Origin: Megalopta genalis
Taxonomy: Eukaryota > Arthropoda > Insecta > Hymenoptera > Halictidae
NCBI RefSeq assembly: GCF_051020955.1
Contig: NC_135016.1
Location: 14,552,501-14,616,500, forward strand
Direction: 5' to 3'
Length of the DNA stretch: 64,000 nt
A program made the translations under genes and the position numbers. Below, piece after piece: positions 26,096 through 39,927 of the stretch (position 1 is its first letter; the number at the start of each line of letters is the position of its first letter). The notes beneath the pieces were generated by a model that did no database searches, was not told where the DNA came from, and worked only from the letters and a program-made list of their open reading frames with translations.

Positions 26096-27550
26096 TATCA
26101 CTTTTTGTCAATTAATCGATAACATACTGCGCAATCGATGGAGTTCACAGAGACCGCCATCGTTCTTGACACATTCTCATTGTTTGCCACAGTAATTTTG
26201 TAAATAATTTATTTTGTTATAAATTCAGCTTGTTAAATGACATTTTGGTATTTGTAATTTAGATCGCTCGTTTACAACTCACAATGAAATTTGGATTCTT
26301 GAATCAGAATCGTAAAAAGTGATTTAGAAAAAACATAAAACTAGACATAGAAGATCTATTGGACGAAATTGTTGCAATTATTTATATTCAGGAATCGCAA
26401 AAATATACCGATATCTTAACACTCGAATCGATTTCGAACGACGTGACACATACACATATAAAGGCTACACGTACCGCATTCACGAAATTATTAGTTCACG
26501 AATTATAGTGTCTTTATAATAATGCTATATTTACAAATATTGTTATTTCGATCATTTGATTCGTCGAGCGATCAAGTAGTACACTCGTCGCGATGTTTCA
26601 AAAAAAACTTTCAAAAATTCGTGAAATTACAATTTTGTTTTCCGTCTTTTGTTCCACAAAGTAGCCAATTATTACAATCCCCAAATTGACAGAATGTTGT
26701 GATTAGAAATAAGTGAGAAAAAAGAATGTAACACTTCCCGTACATCTTTGACTATCGCAATACAAATAAACTTTGTAAATTGTAAATCAAGTTACAGTTC
26801 TAAATATTGCAAAATCGAAGCATTTCTGTTCAAAATTACAACTTCCTAAATTGCAAATTATTATTGTGAAAGAATTTGCTATTCTTTAACTTGAATCGAT
26901 TATTCAACTCGATGCTAAGAATCAAAATCCGAAAATAACATTCGTATTTTTGACGGTGAAGATTTCACTTCAGCATACTAATTTTTTATAAATATCACAC
27001 AAATCTTCGAAATTCAGAAAATTATTCAAACATCAGTCGTTGATATAATATTGTTACGCGACGTTCTCTTAGCCAGAAGAATTCTCCAAGTTCCAGATAC
27101 CTGTTTCAGGATTGGACATATTGACACATCCGCGCATCCGAATGTCCACGAAACAATTCGGTTCGACAACGACATCCCGCCATTGACAAATCAAATTTTC
27201 ACATATAGAAATATTATTCCTGCTGGCGCGTGCTCGCGTCGCGCGGAGTTCAAGCGGACGTCCGTGTTACTTGGATAATACGGATATCCGTATTATTTGA
27301 ATAATATGATAGAGTAATCATATAATTCAAGAAAATTGTGGTAGACTCGATTTAAGGGTGATAATATAAATTATTCTATTACAATATAAATTATCCTCTG
27401 CGCTCAACTGGTCTCATTGCAGAACGGCGTATTGAATTTTTCTGCCTTCGAATTGAAGTCGAAATACTATATCCTTGCACGAAAATGAATGTGAATGTTA
27501 GTTGAACGGGGACACAAGCTCCAATGAAACCATTGCGTTGAGTTATAAAT

Positions 27551-27956
27551 AGACTGCGGATATTTATGCAGTTACGGTCTTTTTAAGAATTCGATTTTTC
27601 GAGTTCGAGCGGAGGTAAAATTTCGCTCATCGCTGGGCCGCGCGGATCTTTATGCATTCACGATGTGTGCAAATTTTGAAAATGTTAGAAAACGTAGAAA
27701 TTAACAAAATTCCTTTTTAATTGTATATTTGAATTGTATTTTTTTTTATTTTACAATAATTTTGGTTGACAAGGAGACTTTTCTGTAATTCTGATTTTTG
27801 TAAAATGAAGTAAAAAGATGAGGATTTGCATGAAGATCCGCTGTCTTTCTATTGTATCCCAAAGAAGAGGAATGTTTCATTGAAACTTTTCGCTCATTTT
27901 ATTGAATCGGTGCAGAATAATTTTTAAATAGTGTAAATGCGTAAAATCTGCAGTCT
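27551..27956. mobile_element. TAGACTGCGGAT-family MITE with perfect 10-bp target duplication
   Basis: Ends AGACTGCGGATATTTATGCA and the reverse complement AAATCTGCAGTCT. Flanked on each side by AGTTATAAAT (27541-27550 and 27957-27966), identical over ten bases. A second internal end-like motif, GCGCGGATCTTTATGCAT (about 27640), suggests a nested or rearranged copy. No coding sequence. Confidence 0.72.
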
Positions 27957-28336
27957 AGTTATAAATCATTCCTAGCTCGTTTTCGCGAGGAAGTTGTACG
28001 AGCTACTTTGCGTCAACTTAGAAATTAATTAAAATTAGTCAATTTTAACAAAGAATGCGTGGAAAGTTTCCGAAACAGGAATAAAAGTTATATGCAATTC
28101 AACATAAAATATACTAAACTCTATGGTAAGAGAACGTTTCAATGATAGAGTAAGTACTATCAAACTATTATTGTCGACCGTGTTCGAAGTCAGTTTTAAC
28201 CACAAATTGCAAGAAATGGAAAATTGAATAATTCATCAAATTCAGACGAAACTCAGAAATCTGGCTTTCCATTTATTTGTGTAACGTCTTCAAAAATCAA
28301 TATGTCGAATTAGGTAGAAAAATAATATCGACAACG

Positions 28337-28448
28337 AGATTGCGAATTTTTATGCTTTGATTGAAGGCGGCAGAAAAAAAGAGTTGATATTAATTTATCT
28401 GTTTCTCAAAATTGTTGGTAGATGCGAGTGCATAATAATTCGCAGTCT
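28337..28448. mobile_element. TAGACTGCGGAT-family MITE, short copy (112 bp)
   Basis: Ends AGATTGCGAATTTTTATGC and ATTCGCAGTCT. Flanking decamers atcgacaacg and atcgattact share seven positions. Confidence 0.6.
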
Positions 28449-28493
28449 ATCGATTACTTGCAAACTATACTGAATTTTGCACATGGTACTTTT

Positions 28494-28748
28494 TTAACCC
28501 TTTATAGTCGGAGTCATTTTAATTCGAAATCCAAAATAGTTTTTCTAACCTAGAGTATTTTCATTTTACATAACCAAGTGCATTTTATACGTGTGAAATT
28601 TGGTGACTTATGCAACAATATTATTCAAGTTTTTTAAATGTAAGTTTTTTAAACATAAACAAATTGGATAATATTAATATTATTTTGAAATTTAATGTGA
28701 CAATCCTTAGTGGTGCCTTGGAGTTACCATTCGACTGCAAGGGGTTAA
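28494..28748. mobile_element. TTAA-flanked MITE, family shared with 58680
   Basis: TTAA at both ends. The left end begins CCCTTTATAGTCGG and the right arm ends GACTGCAAGGGG. The segment GTGCCTTGGAGTTACCATT near the right end matches, in reverse, ATGGTGACTCCGAGGCA of the 58680 copy, so the two are one family. Confidence 0.6.
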
Positions 28749-29009
28749 TTTGAATTATTGTTTCACCTGCAATTTCATAATGACGCGAGTATTCATTTCG
28801 TATAAATGGAAAGCAATTAATACCTGTTTAATATTGAAACCCGATTATTCTTTCCTTCACGTAATTTGTGGGGCAATATTCACAAATATTCGAATGCTGT
28901 TTCATAGACGTTGAAGTGGGACTTTTAAACATTGGATATCGAATAGTTATTTTTGTTGCAACATATGTTTCAATAAGATGCTTCAAAATGCATATAGGAT
29001 AAGAATGAT

Positions 29010-30036
29010 TCTTGAGATGATTTGAAGTAACTTTTTCTTTAGCGAAAATGTTCTCCGAGGCATTTTTAACGAGTTATCGAAACGTTAAGAGCCGAATATC
29101 AACTCCAAAAATTCTCACTATATCAAAATCATGTAATTAAAATAAGCAAAACTAGATCATAGAAAATATTTATTTAGATATTTCATATTATTTATAAAAA
29201 TCTTAGCAATCAGAACAAACTGAATAATTTGTTCAACATATTACAATAACAATGAATTTCTCAGAAGTTAAATATTTATATTGATATAAATAGCTAAAAG
29301 TCAGTATTGATACCTTGTACGTAGGTAATCGTTGACAATTTGACTGCAACAGTTTTAAAAAGTCGTGTTCCAATTATTAATATTTATTATTTAACTCTTC
29401 ATCGTGAAGTATTCCTTCAATGTCTTGCCATCAGAAGTCATTATTTCATGAAGTTCTGGTTTATGCAATTGAGAACATTCTTTATTGTCAATAATTAGTC
29501 ATTCGATGACCGTGTAAGATGATCAAAATTTAAATAATTTTTTTCCATCTACGAAAATGTTATATTAATCTTCGTGGTTTAAAAATGAAAACGGAACACT
29601 TATCACACACATTATATAATATCTATAGTCCTCGCGCGACAAGAATGCATCTTTGTGTTTACATTCCCCCTCTTAATAGCTGCCCCGCTACCGCAGCTAT
29701 CGGTCGCTATTCGCCGACGGCGATCTTCGTCATTGTTCTCGGCCAATAGCAACCGATAGTTGCGGCAGTGGAGGAATGTAAACACAAAGGTATCTTTTTG
29801 TCGCGTGAGGACTATATGTGACCCGCATATAATGGGTTAATATCAGAATATAGGATAATAGTAGCGCCTCCACGTCAGAATTCGAAAGCTTTACTCGCTC
29901 TCTCATTGATCTGTGATTTTCGTTAATAGCTCGTTAACAAAGGCACAACCAACATTTTCGCTGCGGAAATATTTACTTCAAATCACCTCAAGAATTGCCT
30001 CTTTTCAAGTCGTACTATTCTGGGACACCCTGTCTA
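29010..30036. mobile_element. Split copy of the long-TIR MITE with about 0.8 kb between the arms
   Basis: Left arm about 29010-29084 (TTTGAAGTAACTTTTTCTTT, CTCCGAGGCATTTTTAACGA) and right arm about 29925-30036 (GCTCGTTAACAAAGGCA, ending TGGGACACCCTGTC) match the arms of the 60138 and 56688 copies. Between them is unrelated sequence including another hairpin element at 29624. The terminal CAGGGTGTCC of the left arm is lost. Confidence 0.5.
29624..29816. mobile_element. Hairpin MITE with TATAGTCCTCGCGCGACA ends (193 bp)
   Basis: The left arm TATAGTCCTCGCGCGACA, then TTTGTGTTTACATTCC, pairs with the right arm GGAATGTAAACACAAA, then TGTCGCGTGAGGACTATA. Complementarity continues into CCGCAGCTATCGGT and ACCGATAGTTGCGG, so almost the whole element can fold. 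It is non-coding and lies within the split MITE region 29010-30036. Confidence 0.72.
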
Positions 30037-31118
30037 TCGTAACAGATTGCTGAGTTTCGCGTATCTTTGCAGAATCTAGTCGTGATTTCTAATGCATCAT
30101 GTTATGCTTTATTTAAATAAAAATTGAAAACACCTTTGGGTATAGAGAATCAAAAATTGTACTCATTGCTAAGAGATTGGTAAAATGATCTCAAAATTTT
30201 GACGCTGACGTTTGCGCGCAAACAATTTGTTATTCAGCAGAAACATTTGAACAATTTGATTGAAGAGATGGTGTAATAGAAAAATAAGATTTTGGAATGA
30301 AAATCAACATAGACAGTTCTTCACGTGTCTAAAAGAAATTCAGCTAGTGTAAATTTAAGGAAATTGCACAGTAGCACCTGCATAGAAAAATTTTGATTTC
30401 CATCGTGCTTTGATCGAGTCGTTGAAAAAGCTCAGTTCAAACACACTATTTCGTTCCTCGCATTTTTGTTCGGTAGTTCGATTTTCCTACAAGACTAATA
30501 TTTGGCATCAAAGTGAATAAACGTGTAATGTTTAAACAATGAAAATAAGAAAACGTTCTATGGCGCTTTGTGTGCTGGTAAATGCAGACGATTTCGGTTA
30601 ACAAATATTTAGAGAACACAGTATTTTTAAGACGGTTAGACGACTTTCACGATTAGCATATGCAATTCGTCAATGGCTGAACACGATTATCTGTAATTAT
30701 TTCATTGACTTAGAAGAATAATTGAAATAAACTGCAATTGTATTCTGAAAAATTTCGAAGATTCATGAAAGAAGTATCCGAAGTATATCCACGCAATATT
30801 GAAATATCTTGTCATATTCATTCCGTAGAAAAATCAAATTAACTCATATCCGGAATATCTTCATTATATTTCTTAAATTAACAATTTCTCGATAATCGTA
30901 TTATTGTTCGGGGGGGATGAAATTATGTAAAAAATGAGAAAAGATCATATATAACAACGACCAGTATATAATTGAATGAAGACAATTTTTTATACGAAAA
31001 AAGGTTGTTAACCCTCAGACGACGGTCAATACGATTGTCGATTATTCTAATAATTCTCAGCTTTGTTCATTAACTTTCCGAAACATATTTTTGAAGATTC
31101 TTCTTGCAGTTCTATTAC

Positions 31119-31570
31119 TCATTCGACTGTACGTAATGCAGCAGCAATTCGTTTTTCTCCAATTTCCGTAGACTGAATAAATAGATGACGATTACAACCA
31201 CACTGGGTCAAATTGGCCCGGTAATCGCAGACGTGCGGATCAAAACTGCACGAACTTACCCCGGCCAACCTAATATTATCAATTATCATCGCCGGGACCA
31301 ACAATTGTTCCGTCGCGTAGCACCAAACTAGGACACAAATCGTGGTTTCTATATGAAACAGCCGTGAACGAACGAACACCGTGTCTCGATTCTCATGCCA
31401 GGATTTGGACGATCGAGTCCTAACCGTGTCGAAAATACTGTAATCCTTAACCGGGTATGGGTAAAAGCAAACAGAGTCAGTGTCCATAAACTTATACGTG
31501 CCCAGAGCCAAGGTTCGTCGAGGCCAAACGTTCAATTAGCTGTCAGGCGAGTGCCGATCAGAGGATGCTC
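31119..31570 (-). other. Candidate start of Drgx 3' untranslated region
   Basis: Sequence directly downstream of the TAG stop on the minus strand. It has mixed base composition and no recognisable repeat. An open frame of 138 codons crosses it but has no recognisable domain. The first clear AATAAA on the minus strand that I found is far away (about 30106-30111), so the poly(A) site is uncertain. Confidence 0.35.
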
Positions 31571-32060
31571 CTAGGGATCCTCTTTCGTGGTCGGTTGTAT
31601 CTGGTGCACCATACTGGACAGATGATGGTGATGGTGTTCCGGCCTCCTGGAGAGTCCCAGCAACGGTGGCAGCAATGGTAGAGGCAAGGGCAATGGCAGC
31701 CCCCCGGGGAAACCGGCTAGTCCGCCGAGGAGTGCCGACGCTGTTGAATGTTCCTGAGCCTTTCTTCTTAGCTCTGCTAAGCTGCTGCTCCTATGGAGGT
31801 CACCGGTGCCTGGCTTGCAGCACCCGCAGACAGAGCCTGGCCAAGCTGCCGACGACCAGGACAACATGTCCTGCAGACTGCCCGGTCGATGGTCGCTCGA
31901 GGTCCACAGCGAAGGAGTAGTCGAGGTCAAGGAGCTCGGCGCGCTGCTGACCACTTTGTTGCCAAACAACGGCGGGGAGAACTGGGCCGCCAGGTGCGGC
32001 GAGAAGAACAGAGACGTTGGCGGCTCCACTGGCCTGAAACCTGCTGCTAACCCGGGAGCA
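31571..32060 (-). CDS. Drgx: Drgx last coding exon with OAR motif and stop
   Basis: Terminal coding exon, 490 bases. The acceptor TTGTTGTTCCAG|T completes the split serine codon AG|T from the linker exon. Frame: APGLAAGFRPVEPPTSLFFSPHLAAQ, then a Ser/Thr-rich part, VCGCCKPGTGDLHR, and the OAR (aristaless/otp/rax) motif SSLAELRRKAQEHSTAS at 31736-31789. The protein ends with a Leu/Pro-rich tract, five histidines and KEDP before TAG. The pairing of a Cys-rich CxCC stretch with an OAR ending in EHS is like vertebrate DRGX (CSCC, then LRMKAREHSE). The assembled partial protein is 357 residues, longer than vertebrate DRGX (about 260), mostly because of low-complexity linkers. GTG at 32029 is an internal valine codon, not a start. 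Confidence 0.92.
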
Positions 32061-33869
32061 CTGGAACAACAATGGGAATGATCTTAGTACTTAACCTGTT
32101 AGCCGAATACGTTGGCGAAATATTTCGTCGCATCGGGAACACCTGTTAACAAGCAACAAATTTATTACAGTTTGCTCTGGACGAAACAGCAACTTGGAAC
32201 CAAGAAGTGAGAAATCAATGCCGAGCAAAATTTCAAAACCTGAACTATCTTTTTTCTTTCATTCATTTATCATCCGCTTAATAGCAATTAGCGACCACTT
32301 GTGGGATAACAGTTATATGTAGTGTAACACACACACACACACACAAAAGAAGTTTTTAGCTCAAAGTAGATTCACGAAATTGTCTACAGATAAAGCAACG
32401 TTCAAACAAATTTTCATAATGTTGTATTGTTCATGAAAGCAGTCTTCTTTAGCGTGATGTTCGAATTGTAGCATAAAACGTTTCAATTGATTTTACAAAT
32501 TTCATCCGTTTATATGCGCTAGAACAGGTGCAGAATAAAACAGTATTGCATTCTCTTTTCTTTTTACCTTTGCTCCGAAATATGTTACGATAAAAAGTGC
32601 ATAAAATATTTCACATTTCCATGAGTATAATGTCTCGCACAGTTTTCGGCAAAAAACCTACTTTATCATAATTATTGAATAAAATAGTTGCTCATCACGG
32701 AAACAGTTTCGATTCCGCATACTTTCACAATTTCACGGTTTCCTCTAAATTTCAATCTCAATTTCACGCCCCTCTCAAAAGACACTCATGGAAAATTAAA
32801 TAAAGAGAAACCAATATATATATTAACTTTGAAATAAATTAAAAAAATTATAATAATTCCTATCGGTTTCTCAAATTTATTTTAAATTGTAACAAAAATA
32901 ACGTCAATCTCAAACAAAAAAATTAAATTGCAAAGAGAAAATAAATAAAACGTAAATAAGTCTACATTTGTAAAAAAAAATTAGCTTGTACTTCTGGTAC
33001 TATTATACAATACCCGGAGTTTATTTATTGCGGATCGCTTTATTAGAACTTCGATTATCGAAACCTATAATATAAAAATATTCTCTATTATCCAAACACT
33101 TTTCACATGTAATCAATAAAACTAATAAAAATTTGATCTGTCGTTCATATCACTCTGCTTAGCTCTCTCGATCAAGATTCTACTGTACGTATTAATGTAA
33201 GCTTTATTTTTATATGTTGAACACGACAAAACTATTATAACATTATTGGATCGTTAAAAAAGTTGTTTTGTTCATTCAGAAGAAAATGGAAGACGATATT
33301 TCAATGTTCAGAGCAAAAAAATGTTTTCTAACATTTTCCTGGTAATTAAGCGTAATGAAGTGCTTTTTTAACACCTTTAAAAAACGAAATTGTTTTCGAA
33401 AACGAAAAAGCTTTCGGAAAAAACCCAATATTAAATAAAAAAAAAATAGAACAAAATAATACGTTTGCTATAATATTTCACGAGCCCGTCATTATTTCAA
33501 TTTAAAAAAAACCCGAAGCTTTCAAAATGCATTGTATGAAATTTTTAAAAATGTGTCGCGAACTATAGAGAAAAAGTTGCAACAAAATAGATTTGAAAAA
33601 TAACGAATCGGCGAAGGATGAAATTGCTGTCGAAGAACATTTCTTTTCTTTCGACAAGAAAGTAAAAAGATAAACGAAATAAGTGCCCTGAATCGGATGT
33701 TCCCGAACAAACTGTAACGTTAAATAAAAAAGTTTACTATTGGCGGCAGCATGCACTCTGAACTTGGCTCCCGAAAAACTGTTCTCCGACCTTCATCCGA
33801 TTTCCATATCTTTCGTTACACGTCCCTTAATCTCTTATCAAACTCGATCTCCCTTTAATGAAGCAGTTG

Positions 33870-34400
33870 CGATTCGTTTGATGTGTCTCGTGGAAGGGGC
33901 TACAATATTTCGGATCCCATGGAGTTCCTAGGCGTGGGGTGCGGCGAGGAGAAGAGGACTGCGAAGGGAAGCAGAAGGGCCCACGAAAGCGCTAACCCGA
34001 TTAGCACGCGCGATATTCCGCATCCTCCGCCAGCGAGCAGAAGCTGCTTCGAGGCGCTGATGATTATCTCAAATATTAATCGCAAATATTGTTTAATTAA
34101 TGTAACAAGCCGGGGGTGAAGCTCCAGACGGCGCGCCGCAGCCAGAACGAGACAGAGAGCTGTTGGATGCAGCGAACTTCTGGCAGAACGGGAACGCTGA
34201 TTAATCTGACGGAGAGGAAAGCTGGCTAAGGAGGTAAACAGGGAAATACGATGGCGGATAAACATGTACAAGTAGATAGAGCAGTTCGAAGAAAAAGAAC
34301 GGATCGGGGAGATCTAAGTGGAGATAAGGATCCGAGGGACCGGCGGGGGTTGGGTAAATAATTCCGCGGCGATGGATGATGAAAAATGGATATTAAAGCG
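33870..34400. other. GC-rich block in the Drgx intron
   Basis: Unique-looking sequence with AGCAGAAGCTGCTTC, TTAATTAATG and repeated GATTAATC-like sites. TAAT-type cores fit homeodomain targets, but such cores are frequent by chance. Candidate enhancer only. Confidence 0.25.
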
Positions 34401-37400
34401 GAAATACAAACGTAATGACGGGAGCAAATAGCGAATCTTTAATCCTGAGACGTGTAATGCTGTTTAATAGCGGCTACACCGCGAAAAGAGTGTAATTGAA
34501 AATTTTGGGGGGATTATGAGGAATGCAAAGGGACTTTTTTTATGGAAACCTAATATGCAAAATATCGTTTTAGTTTCATTGCGTTAGTATTTGTCGTGCA
34601 CTAATAAGGACACAATTGGGGAGTTTTTTCGAAGGGATGAAAAGGGCGTTTTTTCAAAGGGCGTTTCTCGAGAATCGGAACATTTTTAGAATCGGCGGAT
34701 CTTACTTTCTACATTCTCAAATTGTGATTACAATTCTGTAGTTATTCGCGCAACTATGAAACAGTTATTTGGGAGAAGGGCGTATCACGGTGCACGCAAT
34801 TTCTCAAATAAACGGTCTATTAAACTCGCAAGTAAAGATTTGAGCAATGTATTGAACTGTTGCAAAAGTAATTTCGGTTTCCCAAATAGATAGCTTACAA
34901 AGAAAAACGAATTGACTAATTGTTAAAAATTCAGTAGTTTTGTCACTTATTTTGAGTTTTGTATGAATATGAATTTTACGGATATTCATAAATTTTTGTT
35001 ATTTGCTGAATTTATTTGTTCGAAAGAGCAGATTATCTTTAAAGATGGCATTTAAACATTAAATTTACTATTCATTTAAAAAATCCGGCATTTCATATAA
35101 GACCAACCTGATAAGAAAGAAAAAAATTTTGTTGGAAATATAAAAGCATTTGTTAGAATTTTATCAATGTGTTATTCATGACCATGATAGTCACAAGAAT
35201 CAGCTAGTTTTCAAGGTGAAGGAGTGGGGGCAGGTCACGTGACGCGTCGAGACTCCCGTATAGCGAAGTGGGGGATATGACGAGTGTATGTTGTAATTCT
35301 GAACTATGAACACAACGGTGTTACATTGGTATAATGCAATTAGATGGGTGCGATTTCTGTTATGAATCTCATTTGTTATAATTGTCTGCGATAATTACGA
35401 GAGACACATAGACATGTATTTCTTTTTTTAATAATTTCGATACGTTAAATATCATACAGTAGCATTTTTAAATTCATTGAACGCTTACAATGTTCTGTCT
35501 GTATTAGACCGCGTAATCAAACCTAACCTTATTTCCATTCAAAACAATATTTCGTGACAAGAAGAACAGATCGGAAACGTTATTAAAAGAAGCACAGTAA
35601 TTGCAATGATAAAAAAGCACGGATCATTCATATTTTTACATTCTCAAAATAAATCCAGAAATAAGGTCAGATGTTAGAACATGTCCGTACTTCGGTGCCT
35701 TCTTATATTAGATCGCGTAATCAAATCTAACCTCACTTCGTGAAAACAATATTATGACAAAAAGAAATTGCACGGAAATGTGGGGCACAGAAATACAGGA
35801 CACAGAATTATGTACAGTGAAAGGAGACGAAATTGGGGTCAAAAACATCTTCTTTTGAATTTCATTGAAAACGAATCATTGAGTTACGAATTTTTGTCAC
35901 GCAGAAAAATATTCCCTCATGGTAAAAATGCTTTAAAAATCGAAATATATTTTTAGATAGCGTTAAATGAAAATTAGAGTACGTAACGACAGTTTCCTCG
36001 AAGCAAAAATTATTTTGAAGGCAGAGAAATTTGGACGTCTATCCTATCGCACGTCGAAGTTAGTACATCAAACTATGAAAATGGCGACCAAACGTTCTAA
36101 ACTAGTTTGGCAGTGGATTCAAATACGGCACACCGAATCAATTTTCCCATCGACTAAAACAGAAACGACAGAGCTATTTGTTAATGCAAAAGTCATCTCG
36201 CATTTCATGAATTCTGAAATCGCATAAATGCAGGAAGATCCGAGGTAGATAGCACGATGAACCCGGTTATACAACCCGGAGCACCGCTCTCGGTGCATGT
36301 GCGCGTCGTTAGTAGCGAAGCAGTGGAGTAAAGTATCTAAATAATGTAGGGTACACCATCTGAAAAGAAAACTTAGGAGAACCAGCACTGATAGTATCTA
36401 GGCCGTGACGAGGAAACGGAAGCGGAAGTGGTAGAGTCTGAAAGACGCGGGGAACAGGAATAGGAGCAGATTTTCGTCGATGGAAAGAGCTTGGGGCGGG
36501 AAACCGCGACAAGATGGCTCGTCGCGGGGGTGGTAAAGGGTTCAAGGAAGCGGAAGACGGCGGCAGAGACGCAGACGGGGATGCCTGAACTGCGGTAAGC
36601 GCGATAATTAGCGGCAATTAGCCGCGTAGCCTAGGCGTGTGCCTTGCTTACGTGCGCAGGTTCGCCGCCCCTTCCTGCCCCGCCCCTCTTGCCGCATACA
36701 CGCACTTAATTTCTTCGTCTCTATGCGTTTAACCGTGATAGCTGCACAGCTCGTACGCTTTCAGTCGCGCCAACTACTCCACTGTATATGCTCCACTGCG
36801 TCGACGTTGATGTTGTCAGCGGTGAAGCCGTTTCAGGAGGTTATACGCGCACGGGAGACAGCAAATACACGCAAACGCACACGCACACACTGGCTCCAGA
36901 AAGTTCCGAGTTTCCGATTTTCGACAAATTCTCGATATTTACGTACCGCGGTCGCCGGGTCATTTTGACCCGCAATATTAAAATCCTTCGCTGAATTATT
37001 CAATTTCGGGCAACTAAATGAAATAATTTGTTGTCACATTCGAGGCAACAGAAGGGCTAATAAGTCAGTAAAAACTACCCTCGAAAATATATTTTGGAAA
37101 ATTAGAGAATAAAGCTCAGAATTGTTATAAACATCGTCGATAGTAGAAATGTGAAAATGGTCCGCCATACGAGGGTTAAACTACTCTGATTTCGTGAAAA
37201 GGAGTATGGTGAATATTTTCAAAAAGGTGCTACTCTCCATGATCCTCTAAAAAGTCGCAGATACTAGGTTAGATTACTGCGACCTCGGATTATTTTTAAA
37301 CCTAACTAAATTTAGCTTCGAGATGTTTGAGATTATCGGAGATCAAAAATAACAGGTATGAATGATAAAAAGATAGAATGAGATCATCGATAAAAAATTG

Positions 37401-39927
37401 ATTTTTATTCGTATAAAGGGTAGTTGTCGTTAAATTGTAAGGGTAATTTTAAAAAGTGCAATGAATTAGAAGAAAAATGAACTTTTATTTGTTCTGGTTA
37501 CCATCGATCGTTATAAACGACGGAAATAGTTTTTGGTTACGAATAACTATTATACAGGGTGAGTCCCGTAACACGACATCAAATACCTCATAAAATATTT
37601 GTCGTACGAAAACATGTTTCCGATAGAAGTTGCATGACTTCCAGGGGGACATATGGTATTTTAATCAGTTTTATGTTATTTTGCTTTTTAATCCAGACGT
37701 GAAGGCCACCTTCAATTTTTTAAAAATGGTATAGTCAATATTTCTTCCCGAACTCGGATAGAGCGTTGAATTCTACACAAAAAAGGATTACACAAAATAG
37801 GGTTTAAAATAGAAATGTAACTGTAAAATATCACAGTGAAAATATGACAGTAAAAATAAAAAACAGTATAGTATAATAATAAATTATATTAAATTTAAGA
37901 GAAATTCATTGATAATTACATTATACTAAATTCGACAAATGAGAAAGGAACAAGAATATAAAGATATCGCATTGAGAATCTGATTTATAGTTTTAGCAAG
38001 CCGTAAAAAGAATAAAGACACATTAATCCTGAACTTTCCCAAGTTTTCGCAGTTAGTGGATGGCGTGCATGAAGATCGCGGGGACGGTAAAATAGCTGAA
38101 GCGTTTCTTAAAACACAAATGACTTTACTTGTTTCATCACGCTACTCCACCAACCCGTAGCACATTCTATAATCGTTTTACAGCCTTTAACGACATCCGC
38201 AAGTATAACATAACCTCGTAGAAGCAGCCACTTTCGCGTAATAAGAATCCATTAAAAAGTCTTTGTTTAAAATTCAATGACATTGGAACTACGTCATCTG
38301 CTTTATTACTAATGGAATACGCAATCAACACCCGTTACATTGTTCACGGGATGGCTACGCTATCAGCGAATTCCATCAAACTTCCTTTATATAGTTACCA
38401 ATATTTTGTGACACTTGCTCACGTCATTCGTTGTTTAAAACCCATTGTGTTCATACGTGTTCTGTAATCATATTTGATATTATTAAATTTATTCGTCATG
38501 TAAATTATAATTTTATTCGTTAATTCCTATCTCCGTTCCATCAATTACAAACTGTAGAGTGAACTCCAGCACTGCTGTGATCTGTCGATCTCACAGAAAT
38601 TAGTGGAAATTTTTTTCAATTGTGATTCTTCCACTTTCTGAGTTTTCTGTTAAAATTGGCGGATATCTTTTTTGCGTATAATACGTTTTGTGAATTTTTC
38701 AAGAACATGAGAAAGTGAAGAATATGTGTTATTTATGTTTAAAAAATCGAATCAATAAATTATTTTAAAGCTTAAATCTTTCTATGATTTTCGCTGCAAA
38801 ATTCGTATCGATATATTTTTCCAATGAAAAGTTATAGCCTCCGAAACATTTTGCAAATTCCGAACTTTAACCCTCCGCCCTTCCGTTTTATGAGAGTCTA
38901 CATGAAAATTACACTAGGAATCAATGACTCATCTATGTCCCAACAAATACGCAAAGTTTCATGGATATCTGTTGCGGATAATCGCTTATGGAAAATGCAT
39001 ACCGTTCTTTCTGTGCAATTCCTATAAGTACATATTTTTTTTATAAACGTGTGCATTTGCATAAATGCGCAGTCCAGTAATAAGCAACAACGTCTTATAA
39101 GTCTAATACAGATCCGAAACACCATAGAAGAGTTAAATGAAACAAAAATTCAAGAGAATACCGCCTTGAAATCGTCGTACAGCGTGTCGTTTACCTTAGC
39201 GTCCAGGACAAAAATCGTAACTTCTAAGCTAATCAATTTGCATTGATATGCATAAAAAAATTTTACTATTTCATAAATAAAATTCTTATCATCTTTATTT
39301 TTTATTCAATAAAAATTTTTATGCAGATTTTTATTGACATGATTTATAGTTAACCGAATACCGAGTAACTTTTGTCCGAAAGATTTTCTTTGCTAATTTT
39401 GCGTCAGTGCCTTAAAATTCGTAGGATATTTTGCTAAATAACTCTGAAAATCGCAACTTTTCGCGAGAAAAGTTTCTATAACTTCAAAATGTACTATCTG
39501 ATGACTATGTCGGAACAAGTATCCCGGAATACTTTGAAACGTTGTTTTTTAAAAATCTATCTGAACTGCAGGAAACTAAATTGTACATAATTATTTAATT
39601 TCGAATCAATTATTATATTACATATGAATATTATAAAATTTCTGTATGTGGCTAATTGTATTCGTTCGAAGAACTCACTTGGAATTAATTTCTTGCTCAA
39701 TTTTCTGAAAATTGTGTTGTTACAGTAATTTCTCCTGGAAATGCCAAATTTCGGGTTGCTGTGAATTTCACTGTGCTAGTCCTACGCCTATGTAATTTAT
39801 TACTATATCGATGCTATGGGTCGACGAAGTCGGTCAAGTGTGTTGGAAGACAATATTCCCGGAAGACAATACAAAATGGTCTGTTTGGGTATGAGTAGTA
39901 CGTGGTAGATACTAGGTACGTGACCGT

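Noticed and set aside
31119..31535. 138-codon minus-strand frame just after the Drgx stop
   Set aside because: In a different frame from the gene, no recognisable domain, and probably 3' untranslated sequence.
31571..32029. Start codon at 32029 for an independent OAR protein
   Set aside because: The codon is GTG, and the frame continues upstream without a stop to a splice acceptor that fits the linker exon in phase.
37555..37740. Further CAGGGTG-ended element, with AAGGCCACCTTCAATTTTT shared with about 9510
   Set aside because: Only one end is recognisable at each place. Other lone ACACCCTGTAT ends (about 52030, 55420) also lack a partner, so I could not define elements.
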